From assembly GCA_003132405.1 (NCBI GenBank), contig PKXQ01000089.1, positions 1-33,102 of the forward strand: a stretch of DNA of 33,102 nt. The letters are read 5' to 3'. This DNA comes from Acidobacteriaceae bacterium (GTDB lineage Bacteria; Acidobacteriota; Terriglobia; Terriglobales; Acidobacteriaceae). Each line of letters begins with the position of its first letter. The stretch's first letter is position 1. Under the pieces are notes generated by a model. It did not search any database. It was not told the DNA's origin and saw only the letters and a program-made list of their open reading frames with translations. Of the stretch, positions 7,210-15,153 are shown piece after piece. The translations under genes and the position numbers were made by a program.

Positions 7210-7656
7210 TCAATACGGATACACCGTCAGCGTTTTATCCGATCTCTGCACGAACATTCGCGCATGCTCCGTGCGCTCATTGACGATCACTTCGACCACG
7301 ACGCCGCCACCGCCAAAGCTTTTCGTGTTGGCCGAACCGTAGATGCGGTGCGATTTGACCAGGCCCCATTCCCCGCCTGGTCCCCAGTCGCGATAGAAAT
7401 CGGCGTAGGTGTATTGCGAATATTTCTGCTGATGCTGGCGCCAGCCGGGGTCGTTGAAATAGATGCCGAAAGCGTCTTCAAAATCCTGATGTTGCAGCGC
7501 GGTGAAAAATTTGTCGACGACGTGCTCTTCCGGCCAGTTGCGGTAGAACCAGGCCAGCGCTGCTAAAACGATGACGGTCACCACGGCGGCGGCAATCCTG
7601 ATGTTGCGCCGGCGGCCTTTGGTGGAATCGTAAGGCTGAGCGTCGAGCAGAGTCAT
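7210..7656 (-). CDS. Small membrane-anchored protein, possible NTF2-like fold
   Basis: I do not recognise a named family. The 148-residue protein has a basic N-terminus (KGRRRN near 13), then one transmembrane helix at about 20-41 (IAAAVVTVIVLAALAWFY), then an outside domain. That domain starts EEHVVDKFFTALQHQDFEDAFGIYF, a helix pattern typical of NTF2-like/DUF4878-type small domains, and ends in beta-strand-like segments (VVVEVIVNERTEHARMFVQ). So it is probably an anchored, extracytoplasmic, single-domain protein. It converges on fabD with six bases between the stops. No partner gene is visible, and a function should not be assumed. Confidence 0.7.
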   Translation of the reverse strand: MTLLDAQPYDSTKGRRRNIRIAAAVVTVIVLAALAWFYRNWPEEHVVDKFFTALQHQDFEDAFGIYFNDPGWRQHQQKYSQYTYADFYRDWGPGGEWGLVKSHRIYGSANTKSFGGGGVVVEVIVNERTEHARMFVQRSDKTLTVYPY

Positions 7657-8033
7657 AAGCCTTTTACCAATTTCCTTTTACATGAACCTTCGCGTTTGAG
7701 CAATCCGGGGCGCTCTTATATTCAATCTACATGGTATCGCTAAGGAACCTATTTTCCCGACGGTTTCGCGCCGATCTCGTCCGGTCGTATTTGTGCCGAT
7801 TCGCGCCACTCACCCTTAAACACCTGTCGGAGACCTCAGAAGACTGTTGCAGCGACTGTTCCAGAATCACAGTAACCGCATCAAAGCTCGAGCGAATCCG
7901 CTGAGGAACGCGCGATACAGCAGATCATGCAAGCGGCTACCCCACGCACCTGATTCCATTGCGTGGATCATCGGTTAGGTTGGGAAGAGCGCCCTTTAGT
8001 CCGATAGTTTTTAATCCAACGCGAGGAGAATTT
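7657..8033. other. Gene-free stretch of about 375 bp between divergent genes
   Basis: The stretch lies between the minus-strand membrane-anchored gene and the plus-strand DUF6496 gene and should carry both promoters. I see no open frame with a ribosome site, no terminator and no known RNA. A plus-strand frame continues upstream from the DUF6496 start to 7959 but looks non-coding. Confidence 0.4.
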
Positions 8034-8258
8034 ATGGCAGCGAAAAAGAATTCAGGAAGAAAATCGGGTGGTCGCAAATACGGCAAAGCGGCCGGCAAGA
8101 CGGTCGAGAGCGCAATGCGGCGCAAGAAAAAAGGCACGCTGCGTTCGGGAAAAGGCGGCAAGGGCGGTAAGGTAACTAGCCGGAAACAAGCGATCGCCAT
8201 CGGCCTGTCGGAAGCGCGCAAGAAGGGCGCGAAGGTTCCCGAGAAGAAAGCCGGCTAG
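8034..8258 (+). CDS. Small Lys/Gly-rich basic protein (DUF6496-like)
   Basis: The 74-residue protein is strongly basic. It contains the conserved block KYGKAAGKTVESAMRRKKKG followed by VTSRKQAIAIGLSEARKKGAKVP, which I associate with the DUF6496 family of small proteins found next to stress genes in many soil bacteria. The GKGGKGGK middle is a flexible linker. Nucleic-acid binding is plausible from charge, but that is inference. The ATG at 8034 is chosen because GAGGAGA lies six bases upstream; the open frame extends further up without a ribosome site. It is followed about 90 bp later by a DUF892 ferritin-like gene, another stress-type protein. Confidence 0.8.
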   Translation: MAAKKNSGRKSGGRKYGKAAGKTVESAMRRKKKGTLRSGKGGKGGKVTSRKQAIAIGLSEARKKGAKVPEKKAG

Positions 8259-8351
8259 GACAGATCAGGTTAGAAAACTTAGAGATATGGGCAACACCGC
8301 ATCCTAGCTTCGCCTCTTATTTACTTATTAAAATCTCCGCGAGGTGACCTG

Positions 8352-8846
8352 TTGAAGTCCGACAATCTTCTAAAGCTGTACTTCGATCAGCTTGATCAGA
8401 TCCACTCCGCCGAAACGCAGATCCGCGAAGCATTGCCCAAAATGATTGAAGCCGCCACCGAGCCCGAACTAAAAGTCGCCCTGCAAAATCATCTCGAGCA
8501 AACGACAGATCACGCCGTTCGACTCGACAAAATTCTCATGGAGGCGAAAGGCGTGGTCGACCCGAAGCCGTGCAAGGGCATCGCCGCTTTGATCAGCGAA
8601 GGCGAAGATATCATTCAGGATGCGACCGACGACTCGGTTCGCGACGCCGGCATCGTTGCCTCCGCGCAAAAAATCGAACACTACGAAATGGCCGCCTATG
8701 GCACGCTCCGGACGTTCGCCGAAATCTTGGGTAATCCCGAGCACGCTGACCTACTCGACCAGACCCTCGAAGAAGAAAAATACGCCGACGCGATTCTGAC
8801 CAGCATCGCGGACACAGCCAACGACAAGGCACACAAAGTTGCCTGA
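8352..8846 (+). CDS. Ferritin-like DUF892 (YciE/YciF) protein
   Basis: DUF892 proteins form four-helix ferritin-like bundles with a possible di-metal centre and are associated with osmotic, oxidative or general stress. The 164-residue protein has the family features: LYFDQLDQIHSAETQIREALP at the N-terminus, HLEQTTDHAVRLDKI near 46, KIEHYEMAAYGTLRTFAEILG near 107 and LEEEKYADAILTSIA near 138. Together these supply the Glu/His ligands. It starts with TTG at 8352, supported by a GAGGTGA ribosome site five bases upstream and the absence of an in-frame ATG nearby. DUF6496 lies upstream and an amine oxidase downstream, on the same strand. Confidence 0.92.
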   Translation: MKSDNLLKLYFDQLDQIHSAETQIREALPKMIEAATEPELKVALQNHLEQTTDHAVRLDKILMEAKGVVDPKPCKGIAALISEGEDIIQDATDDSVRDAGIVASAQKIEHYEMAAYGTLRTFAEILGNPEHADLLDQTLEEEKYADAILTSIADTANDKAHKVA

Positions 8847-8918
8847 ACGCTTGAGCCGCATCAGCTTGACACCCACCTGAGTTTGACGCGCATCAGAAGC
8901 TAAGCTAGCCTCTGCGAT

Positions 8919-10292
8919 ATGTCCACAGGTCCCGATCTGATCGTCGTTGGTGCAGGCGCGGCCGGACTGACGGCTGCCACGACTCTTGCCCATGCTGGCT
9001 TATCAGTGACGATTATCGAAGCGCGCGATCGGATCGGCGGTCGCATTTTCACGCTGCGCGATCCTAAGTACGGCGCCCCGGTTGAGTTGGGTGCGGAATT
9101 CATTCATGGCCTCCCTCCGGAAACATTGACGCTGCTCAACCAGCGTCAGGTTCGCATTCGGGAAATGGATGGAGACAACTGGTGTTTCATCGACGGCAAG
9201 CTCGGCACCTGCGACTTTTTTTCTGAAGTGGAAAGTATTCTCAGTAAGATGGATGACCGCAAGCCGGATCAATCCTTCCTCGATTTCCTCGAAGAGTGCT
9301 GTCCCAGCGCTAACGCCAGCCCGCGTCAACAGCACAGCAGAGAGTGGGCCCTCGGCTATGTTAGCGGTTTCAACGCAGCTGATCCCGCATTGGTCGGTGT
9401 GCATTGGCTGGTGCAGGGAATGCGCGCCGAAGAAGAGATAGAAGGCGACCGCGCCTTTCGCGCTGAGCACGGGTACGCCGACTTGATCGACTTTTTCCAG
9501 GAACAATTGGACGCCGCGGGCGTGTCACTTTTGCAGAATACGATCGTCGAGGAGATTCGGTGGAGTCCGGGCCGCGCCGAAGTCGCTCTGCTTGGGCCGG
9601 AAGGTGCCTCCGTGATTTCCGCTCCGCGAGTACTCATCACGGTGCCACTCGGCGTGCTGCAAGCGCAGAGCGGCGAGAAGGGCGCGATCCGCTTCGCTCC
9701 CGATTTACCCCAGCAGAAGCAAAACGCAATCCGCAACGTGATCATGGGCCAAGCGGCGCGCGTTGTTCTCCGCTTTCACGAGCGCTTTTGGAAAGACCTG
9801 CCGTCCGGCAATAAGTCTTCGAAAAAAATGGACGGAATGAGTTTTCTGTTTTCGCACGACAAATCGTTCCCCACGTGGTGGACAACCTTGCCTGAAAAAC
9901 TACCCTTCCTGGTCGGCTGGGCGCCGTTTCGCGCAGCCGAGGCCCTTGCCGGGAAAGACAAATCGTTCGTGATTGAGCAAAGTCTCAACACTCTTCATCG
10001 TCTGCTGGGCGTGAGCGTGCAAGAACTCGAAGGCCTACTTGAACACGCGTACTTTCACGACTGGCAGACCGACCCATTCTCGCGCGGAGCCTATAGCTAC
10101 GGAAAAGTTGGAGGCGACGGCATGAGCGAGGCCCTCGCCCGGCCGATTGACAATACATTGTTTTTCGCGGGAGAAGCCACTGACGTCAGCGGTCACAACG
10201 GCACCGTGCATGGCGCCATCGCCAGCGGCAACCGCGCCGCAGCCGAGATCCTGCCTGCGACTGCTGCCAGAAAGTTAAGGGCCGGAGGCTGA
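8919..10292 (+). CDS. FAD-dependent amine oxidase
   Basis: This flavoprotein belongs to the monoamine oxidase/phytoene desaturase-like superfamily and oxidises an amine or another CH-NH/CH-CH substrate with FAD. The 457-residue protein has the Rossmann dinucleotide motif VVGAGAAGLTAA at 9-20, the second FAD signature EARDRIGGRI at 34-43, and the C-terminal FAD-binding segment LFFAGEATDVSGHNGTVHGAIASG. It has no signal peptide, so it should be cytoplasmic. No Shine-Dalgarno precedes the ATG. A TTGACG box 30 bases upstream raises a weak possibility of a very short leader. The substrate is not predictable from the sequence. Confidence 0.9.
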   Translation: MSTGPDLIVVGAGAAGLTAATTLAHAGLSVTIIEARDRIGGRIFTLRDPKYGAPVELGAEFIHGLPPETLTLLNQRQVRIREMDGDNWCFIDGKLGTCDFFSEVESILSKMDDRKPDQSFLDFLEECCPSANASPRQQHSREWALGYVSGFNAADPALVGVHWLVQGMRAEEEIEGDRAFRAEHGYADLIDFFQEQLDAAGVSLLQNTIVEEIRWSPGRAEVALLGPEGASVISAPRVLITVPLGVLQAQSGEKGAIRFAPDLPQQKQNAIRNVIMGQAARVVLRFHERFWKDLPSGNKSSKKMDGMSFLFSHDKSFPTWWTTLPEKLPFLVGWAPFRAAEALAGKDKSFVIEQSLNTLHRLLGVSVQELEGLLEHAYFHDWQTDPFSRGAYSYGKVGGDGMSEALARPIDNTLFFAGEATDVSGHNGTVHGAIASGNRAAAEILPATAARKLRAGG

Positions 10293-10388
10293 ACAATTCT
10301 GTCGGCAATCGGCTCGCACGCTCGCCGAATCTGCCCCTCTGCTCCGAGGGGAAATCCGCGCGGACTTTACAGTGATCACCTGATTTGA

Positions 10389-10407
10389 AGCCGATCGCTA
10401 GTCGGCT
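10389..10407. promoter_or_regulatory. Operator-like inverted repeat upstream of the metallothionein gene
   Basis: AGCCGA (10389-10394) and TCGGCT (10402-10407) are a perfect 6-bp inverted repeat with a 7-bp spacer, 28 bases before the start codon. It lies between a TTGAAG (10385-10390) and a weak TACCGT (10407-10412), so a bound regulator could affect transcription. No regulator gene is adjacent, and the promoter boxes are poor. Confidence 0.4.
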
Positions 10408-10435
10408 ACCGTAACGATTCCGAAGGAGCCTAACA

Positions 10436-10588
10436 ATGAGCGATTCTAAGACCAACAAGTGCAGCCATCAGCCCTGCGTTTGCGTACCGTCGGCTGGCGA
10501 AAAATATTGCAGCCAGTTTTGCAAGGACGCGGGCTCGGAAGAAACTGAAATCGCCTGCGATTGCGGCCATGCGCCCTGCGCCAAGTAA
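10436..10588 (+). CDS. Bacterial metallothionein (SmtA/BmtA-like)
   Basis: This is a 50-residue cysteine-rich protein expected to bind zinc, cadmium or copper in thiolate clusters in the cytoplasm. It has eight cysteines (9, 14, 16, 25, 29, 41, 43, 48) and two histidines (11, 45). The spacing C-x4-C-x-C, then YC-x3-C, then C-x-C-x4-C matches the prokaryotic metallothionein pattern (CxxxxCxC...YCSxxC...). A strong AAGGAG lies seven bases before the ATG, and an intrinsic terminator follows, so it is probably a single-gene transcript. An inverted repeat 28 bases upstream may be its operator. Family membership is convincing; metal preference is unknown. Confidence 0.88.
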   Translation: MSDSKTNKCSHQPCVCVPSAGEKYCSQFCKDAGSEETEIACDCGHAPCAK

Positions 10589-10620
10589 TCAAGCAACGAC
10601 CAACAAGGATTCGGCAAGCG

Positions 10621-10660
10621 CCTCCTGCAACCTCTCTCAGATTCAGGAGGTTATTTTTTA
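10621..10660 (+). terminator. Intrinsic terminator after the metallothionein gene
   Basis: The arms cctcctg (10621-10627) and caggagg (10644-10650) form a 7-bp stem followed by ttatttttta. It lies 33 bases past the stop codon. Confidence 0.7.
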
Positions 10661-10702
10661 TAGGCCTGAGCTTCACTTGACGTAGAGAAACTGCTCGCGC
10701 GA

Positions 10703-11250
10703 TTACGCTGCTGCCATGCCCTGCTTCACATCCTTTCGCGCCCCAGCCGGCCCTTTGACTCCCAGAATCTGATATCTCTCTCCGCTCAATCGGTGATAGT
10801 TAACAAAAAATTCCTCTAGTTCGCGCAGAAATTTATGCCCTAGGTCGTCGATGTGCTTGATGTCCGCGAAACTGTGATTGTCCTGTTCGATGGCGACAAT
10901 GCGGTCGTTGCGCTCTTTACCGTCTTTGCTTCCCTGTTCGCCTTGAATCACTCCAATGATCCGGCACTTCCCGGGAACGCAGGCTCATCCATCAGCACCA
11001 GCACGTCGACGGGATCGCCATCGTCGGCTTCGGTTGACGGTACAAATCCAAAGTCGTACGGAAAAGCCATTCCCGCCGGCAACACCTTCTTTAACTGAAA
11101 CACCTTTTGTTTCGCATCGAATGCATACTTATTGCGGCTGCCCTTCGGAGTCTCAATGATCACCTGGATCAACTTCTTGTCATCGAGATCGTGCGGCCGA
11201 AGCCGCGTAGGATCGGCCAGCGCTTTCTTAGGACTGCCATTCTTGGGCAT
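10703..11250 (-). pseudogene. ppa: Inorganic pyrophosphatase, broken by an apparent 10-nt deletion
   Basis: Family-I soluble pyrophosphatase hydrolyses PPi to drive biosynthesis. The first frame (11250 to 10948, 100 codons) holds the N-terminal half: VIIETPKGSRNKYAFD, FPYDFGFVPST and the metal-binding DDGDPVDVLVLMDEP. It then runs into a stop after FPG. The second half continues in another frame from about 10970 to 10703: KCRIIGVIQGEQG, ERNDRIVAIEQ, HIDDLGHKFLRELEEFFVNYH and GPAGARK. Homologues normally have a Cys-Leu-Val type linker between FPG and the Lys-Cys-Arg. Here about ten bases are missing at 10967-10971, which shifts the frame. GGAGAA precedes the ATG. Either the gene is inactivated or the assembly has a small deletion. 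Confidence 0.85.
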
Positions 11251-11324
11251 TAAGTTCTCCTTCGCGAATAAAATGATTCTTGAGTTCCGGTCTTACCTTT
11301 CATATTTACTCCTTGGAAATATGT

Positions 11325-11798
11325 TCAAGCGCCGAGCTCCTTATGTTTTTGCGTTGGCACTCCACTGTGTCGCTCGCGCCAGCGGCGCCGGCAAATCATC
11401 CAAGCCGCCGCTGCCGTTCCCGCCCAGGCAAGCGTCGCGATGAAGAGCGTCAGCCACGTGGGCAGTTGAGGCAGCAATTTCCACGAGACGACCGCGAACA
11501 CCATTAATCCAATGGTCCCCATCGCCGCTCCCGCCGCATCCACGCCCGCGGCCACGCGCCCTCGTTTGGTTCCATCGAAGCCGAACTGCGCTTTCTTTTC
11601 CTTCTCATGCTTCTCAATCAGCGATGCGCTGGCTGGAAAAATCGCTGGGAACGCCAGAAACAGCCCGCCAACCGCAGGACCAAACCGCTGTGCGATCAAT
11701 CCCGCTGCCGCAGTTATAAGACCGCCGAACAAGAATCTCGTGGCATATTCGTACCATCGCGTATCTCGAATTTCGCCGGGCTCGAATTTCACCAGCAT
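11325..11798 (-). CDS. DUF3147 family membrane protein (second of a pair)
   Basis: The 157-residue integral membrane protein has four predicted helices at about 22-40, 42-58, 85-106 and 112-135. Between helices 2 and 3 is a charged cytoplasmic loop (IEKHEKEKKAQFG...TKRGR). The pattern FLFGGLITAAAGLIAQRFGPAVGGLFLAFPAIFPAS resembles the FVGG...KPKSFAGLLGAAPSVA pattern of the neighbouring gene, so the two are probably paralogues that could pair in the membrane. I associate the family with DUF3147, which has no known function. It ends in a basic tail. The upstream paralogue stops 37 bases before it, and ppa follows 74 bases downstream, so all three may share a transcript. Confidence 0.8.
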   Translation of the reverse strand: MLVKFEPGEIRDTRWYEYATRFLFGGLITAAAGLIAQRFGPAVGGLFLAFPAIFPASASLIEKHEKEKKAQFGFDGTKRGRVAAGVDAAGAAMGTIGLMVFAVVSWKLLPQLPTWLTLFIATLAWAGTAAAAWMICRRRWRERHSGVPTQKHKELGA

Positions 11799-11835
11799 CG
11801 TTTCTTACCAGCAGCGTGCTCTACGGCAGCGCGCC

Positions 11836-12177
11836 TCACCCCAGAACCGCGTACCGCAAAGCGAACGCGCAAGCCAGCCAGAGAACGAGCGAGCCCCCGG
11901 TTACCGACAAAGCCGACCACCTGGCGCTGCGCAGAATGCTCGAAACCACTGCAGCGTAGACGAAAAATGCCGCGGCACCCAGGATCATCGATTCAGCCTC
12001 GGTGGCAGCGTAAGTTGATCCTTTCTTCCAGACCGTAAGGCTCAGAGTTGCCAAGGCTACAGACGGCGCGGCGCCGAGCAGTCCGGCAAAGCTCTTCGGC
12101 TTGAGCGCGTCCGCGAATACCGCGAAGACGCAGACAACGGTGCCGCCGACAAAGAATCGGAGAATGATTTCCGCCAC
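11836..12177 (-). CDS. DUF3147 family membrane protein (first of a pair)
   Basis: The 113-residue protein is almost entirely hydrophobic. Its four helices lie at about 4-22, 31-48, 64-83 and 89-110, with short loops. The first half, LRFFVGGTVVCVFAVFADA followed by KPKSFAGLLGAAPSVALATL, parallels the first half of the next gene. Function is unknown. The two-gene arrangement, one short and one with a long charged loop, is reminiscent of small paired transporters such as dual-topology systems, but that comparison is inference. No partner besides the second DUF3147 gene and the broken ppa is nearby. Confidence 0.8.
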   Translation of the reverse strand: MAEIILRFFVGGTVVCVFAVFADALKPKSFAGLLGAAPSVALATLSLTVWKKGSTYAATEAESMILGAAAFFVYAAVVSSILRSARWSALSVTGGSLVLWLACAFALRYAVLG

Positions 12178-12569
12178 AGTTCAGGGCTCTCTTGATTTCG
12201 CGAACACGCAATTCGGGAGACACTCGTCCCGGCATTTCTCTAAAAGGCAGTCTTTAGGATGCGCTTGTGCAACACAACGATGCTCCGCAAACACGATGTT
12301 TTCAGCCGTTTGATGACCGTCGCATGTGACCGAAGCGCGCGAGAACCCCGGCCAAAACAGACACCGATATCCGGCAAAACCTGTATTGCGACCTGCGCCC
12401 CCAAGGGCTGACAATGCAGCGTGTTGAGGCGCCCGAGATCGTCGGTGCGATGCCAACCTGGTCGAGACTCTCTGGCAAAGACTTTGCCGGCAGCCTCTGT
12501 TGGCCGTGCTAAATTCGTGAGCACACCCGTGAGTTGTGCAAAGCATCACAGATGAACTTGGAGGTTCAC
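12178..12569. other. Gene-poor stretch of about 390 bp between divergent genes
   Basis: The stretch lies between the DUF3147 pair (minus strand) and the secreted protein (plus strand). A 122-codon minus-strand frame from 12549 to 12181 ends in a cysteine-rich segment (CLLEKCRDECLPNC), but it has no ribosome site and its upstream part looks random. I do not call it. No terminator or RNA motif was recognised. Confidence 0.35.
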
Positions 12570-13040
12570 ATGCGATATCTAATTCTGCTGTCCGTCCTGC
12601 TTCTGGGAGCGACCTGGGCCGTTGCCCAGACTGATCAAGCCAGCCCGAGCCAAACTACTCCCAGCCAAGCGAGCCCAAGTCAAACCACCACCTCTCCCGA
12701 TCAGGCCAGCCCATCCGAGGCCACTGCCGATCAAAGCAGCGCCACCGCGACGAGCGACGACCAGACGACGGTCGGAACCGGTAATGCCACCGTCCAAGGC
12801 TGCTTGAGCGGTTCTGATGGCAATTACACGCTGACTGACGACAACGGCACCGCCTACCAGCTAACCGGCGACACTGCCAAGTTGAGCGAACACGTCGGCC
12901 ACGAAGTAAAAGTTATGGGAACAACAAGCGCGGCGTCGGCGAGCGGCTCTATGGGGAACAACAATTCTTCCCAAACTCTCCAAGTAAGCTCCGTCAAACA
13001 CATTTCCAAGACTTGCAAGAACAACACTATGTCTCACTAA
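12570..13040 (+). CDS. Secreted low-complexity protein with a small C-terminal beta domain
   Basis: The 156-residue protein has a clear Sec signal peptide, MRYLILLSVLLLGATWAVAQ, with cleavage likely after AVA-Q. Residues 21-65 are a Ser/Thr/Gln/Pro-rich linker made of repeated ASPSQTT-like units. The C-terminal domain has VQGCLSGSDGNYTLTDDNG, AYQLTGDTAKLSEHVGHEVKVMGT and ends SSVKHISKTC. That layout resembles small acidobacterial domains of the DUF5818 or OB-like type, with two cysteines that could form a disulfide. GGAGG sits before the ATG at 12570; the frame opens earlier at a TTG without support. It is expected in the periplasm or outside. Function is unknown. Confidence 0.8.
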   Translation: MRYLILLSVLLLGATWAVAQTDQASPSQTTPSQASPSQTTTSPDQASPSEATADQSSATATSDDQTTVGTGNATVQGCLSGSDGNYTLTDDNGTAYQLTGDTAKLSEHVGHEVKVMGTTSAASASGSMGNNNSSQTLQVSSVKHISKTCKNNTMSH

Positions 13041-13053
13041 CTTTTCAGCCTTC

Positions 13054-13080
13054 AAAAGCCCAGCTTCGGCTGGGCTTTTT
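13054..13080. terminator. Strong bidirectional intrinsic terminator
   Basis: The perfect 11-bp stem aaaagcccagc / gctgggctttt (13054-13064 with 13069-13079) around a TTCG tetraloop has a T-run on one strand and an A-run on the other. It lies between two convergent genes ending at 13040 and 13098 and can serve both. Confidence 0.92.
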
Positions 13081-13097
13081 GCAGAATTTGCGACGGC

Positions 13098-13637
13098 TCA
13101 GGCCGCCTTCTCGTTTGTGTCTGTGCCACTCTTATTAGCGTCCGCGCTGATCTTATGTTCTTCGTGGCTTTCACCGCGCGAACCGTCGCTGCCCTTATTG
13201 GCGCTGGCATCGACATTCTCCGGCTTCGGTTCCCCGCCTGGCGCGGGCTTATCGGCTGTTTTAGTTTCTTGTTCGTGTTCTTTAGTGTCGTTTGTCCGCG
13301 ATTCTTCGTGGCCCGCTTTGTCAGCCTCGGGGCTGGTTTTCTTTTCCGGCTCAGCTTCCTTCCCCTGATCGCCTTCCTTGGATTTTGGCGGCTCTTTCTT
13401 GCTTCCCTCTTCGACATTCTTCATCGCAGAAGAAACAAGGTGTTCGATCCTCGCTCGCGCTGCGCGCCACCTGACACTGCTCGCCTGACCGGCCCGTTCC
13501 AGGTAAGAGGCAAACTCCTCCTTGCCCGCCAGTTTCTTATCGTCCAAGAATTGCAGAATCGCTCCGGTCTGTGTCTCCAAGGCCTCAAGCGAGGAGATCA
13601 ACTCCTGCAATATCTCATGCGCAATTTCTTCATTCAT
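13098..13637 (-). CDS. Hypothetical protein: helical head and long charged disordered tail
   Basis: I do not recognise this protein. It has 179 residues. The first 75 look like two or three amphipathic helices (EEIAHEILQELISSLEALETQ, then a segment with WRAARARIEHLVSSAM). The remaining hundred are almost free of hydrophobic residues and rich in Glu, Lys, Asp, Gly and Pro (KKEPPKSKEGDQGKEAEPEKK and similar), typical of an intrinsically disordered, hydrophilin-like tail. It has no signal peptide or membrane segment. A Shine-Dalgarno-like GAGAGGAG precedes the ATG. It ends at the shared terminator with the secreted protein. A role in desiccation or crowding stress would be speculation from composition. 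Confidence 0.7.
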   Translation of the reverse strand: MNEEIAHEILQELISSLEALETQTGAILQFLDDKKLAGKEEFASYLERAGQASSVRWRAARARIEHLVSSAMKNVEEGSKKEPPKSKEGDQGKEAEPEKKTSPEADKAGHEESRTNDTKEHEQETKTADKPAPGGEPKPENVDASANKGSDGSRGESHEEHKISADANKSGTDTNEKAA

Positions 13638-13845
13638 ATTTCAACTCCTCTCGAGTCAACTCTCTGATGCAAATCCGAGCTCCGGCGCACTCACTGACGA
13701 ACGAAATAGCGCTACCGTGAACGCTGTATATTTTCGCGTCGTCGCGATGCGCGCTGAACTGGACGGACTAAAGAAAAGGAACGAATCGACACGGGGAAAA
13801 TGATTTTCAGATTCTCTGGCGAACCCTTCGCCAAACGCACAACGA

Positions 13846-15105
13846 TCACCGCGCCGCTGGCCCCCTCGATTGGTCTGCAATCGCTCCGCGAATCACCGTC
13901 ATTGACGCTTTTGGCAAATCGTAAACCGTATCGTCGCCGGCGTTAATCGACGTGTGCGCTGCGGGGCCGTCCGGATCGGGGAATCCGCCATCCTTCGTTG
14001 GGTGCCACGCGTATTGCGCGCTGCCAAAACTAAGCACCGTCACCGGGCCGGCAAAAAAACTCTTGCCATTTTGGCGATCAAACTCCACATGCACGCTGTG
14101 AGCGTTCCACTGGTCGCGATTCACTAGCAGCAGCGACCATAATCCGTCCGGCCGCAGCAATGCATAAGCAGTCACCAGCGAATGTCCAGCCGCATCCGAA
14201 ATATCTCCAGCGGCGGAAAATGTCTTATGCTCGCCGCTGCCCGGCTGCACCCATTCCGTATTGATAAGCTGGCTGGCAAAAAATTGCGACGTCGGCTGCT
14301 GGATCTCGTAATTCTTGGTCGTCGTGAACATGCCGAACGTTCCCATCGAATTATTACAACCCGGATGCACGCCCAACGGCAGATAGTGAAAATAGTAAAG
14401 TCCCTTGCCGCCCGCATTAAAAAACGCGCCAACATAATCCGCCAGCCAAAGCGCGCCGAAAATATCCACCGAAGATTCGCCGCTATTCGACGTGAGATTC
14501 GACTCGGTAATCACCATCGGAACATCCGCCGGTAAGCCGTCATCGCGCCACACCTGCATGATGTGACTGACCAGCGTCGGCTCGTCGTAAAGGCTGCTCC
14601 AGCTCACCTTGCAAGGCTCGTAGGGATAATGTTCGAAGGGAAAAAACGCGAGATCCTGAATCCGCCCGTGCGATTTCAGGTAATCGAGAAAACGCCCCGT
14701 CCACGAAACTTTTCCCTGAGCGTCCGGCCACACCGTAATGTCTTCATTCTCGCCCGTAAAAACCGGCCCGCCCAACTTCAGTTTCGGATCGACGCGGTGC
14801 AGCGCCGTCGCCCATTGCAGATAGAGCTCCGCGTAATCCTCCGGCAGAGTGTACTGACCATCAGGCTCCTCGCCCATTTCTACATATGAAATCGGATAGC
14901 CCTGCTTCTCGACATAAGCAATCTCGGCCGCAGAATCCTCGGGCGTTCCATAAAGCATCGCTATCGGAATAATCGCGGGCAGTCCGCGCGTGTATCCGCT
15001 CCTGTAAAAGAGATCAAGCCCGACCTGCTCATGCTGCGTCGATCCGAGATCCGACGGCTCATGCCACGAATCAATCCTAAGATTGAAGTTCCCTTCACCT
15101 TCCCA
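13846..15105 (-). pseudogene. 5'-truncated glycoside hydrolase (TIM-barrel, GH39-like)
   Basis: The frame encodes the C-terminal part of an extracellular-type glycosidase. It includes YPISYVEMGEEPDGQY (a likely acid/base Glu pair), LKLGGPVFTGENED, FFPFEHYPYEPC and VPMVITESNLTSN (a likely nucleophile Glu), then a beta-sandwich tail with LLLVNRDQWNAHSVHVEF. Protein-like sequence continues upstream of the first ATG (14958) as NFNLRIDSWHEP...GLDLFYRSGYTRGLPAIIPIA. It reaches a stop at 15106-15108 with no ATG, GTG or TTG in between. The ATG at 14958 lies inside a conserved block, so it is not a natural start. There is no signal peptide. The 5' part appears to have been lost where the S1 gene's upstream region now begins. 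Family assignment is tentative. Confidence 0.7.
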
Positions 15106-15153
15106 TCAGCTCCGCGGTGTTATCCTAAAACTCGCCGCAGGGCCGTAACCTCC

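Noticed and set aside
12181..12549. Cys-rich minus-strand frame ending CLLEKCRDECLPNC
   Set aside because: The tail looks interesting, but there is no start codon with a ribosome site near it and the upstream part appears random.
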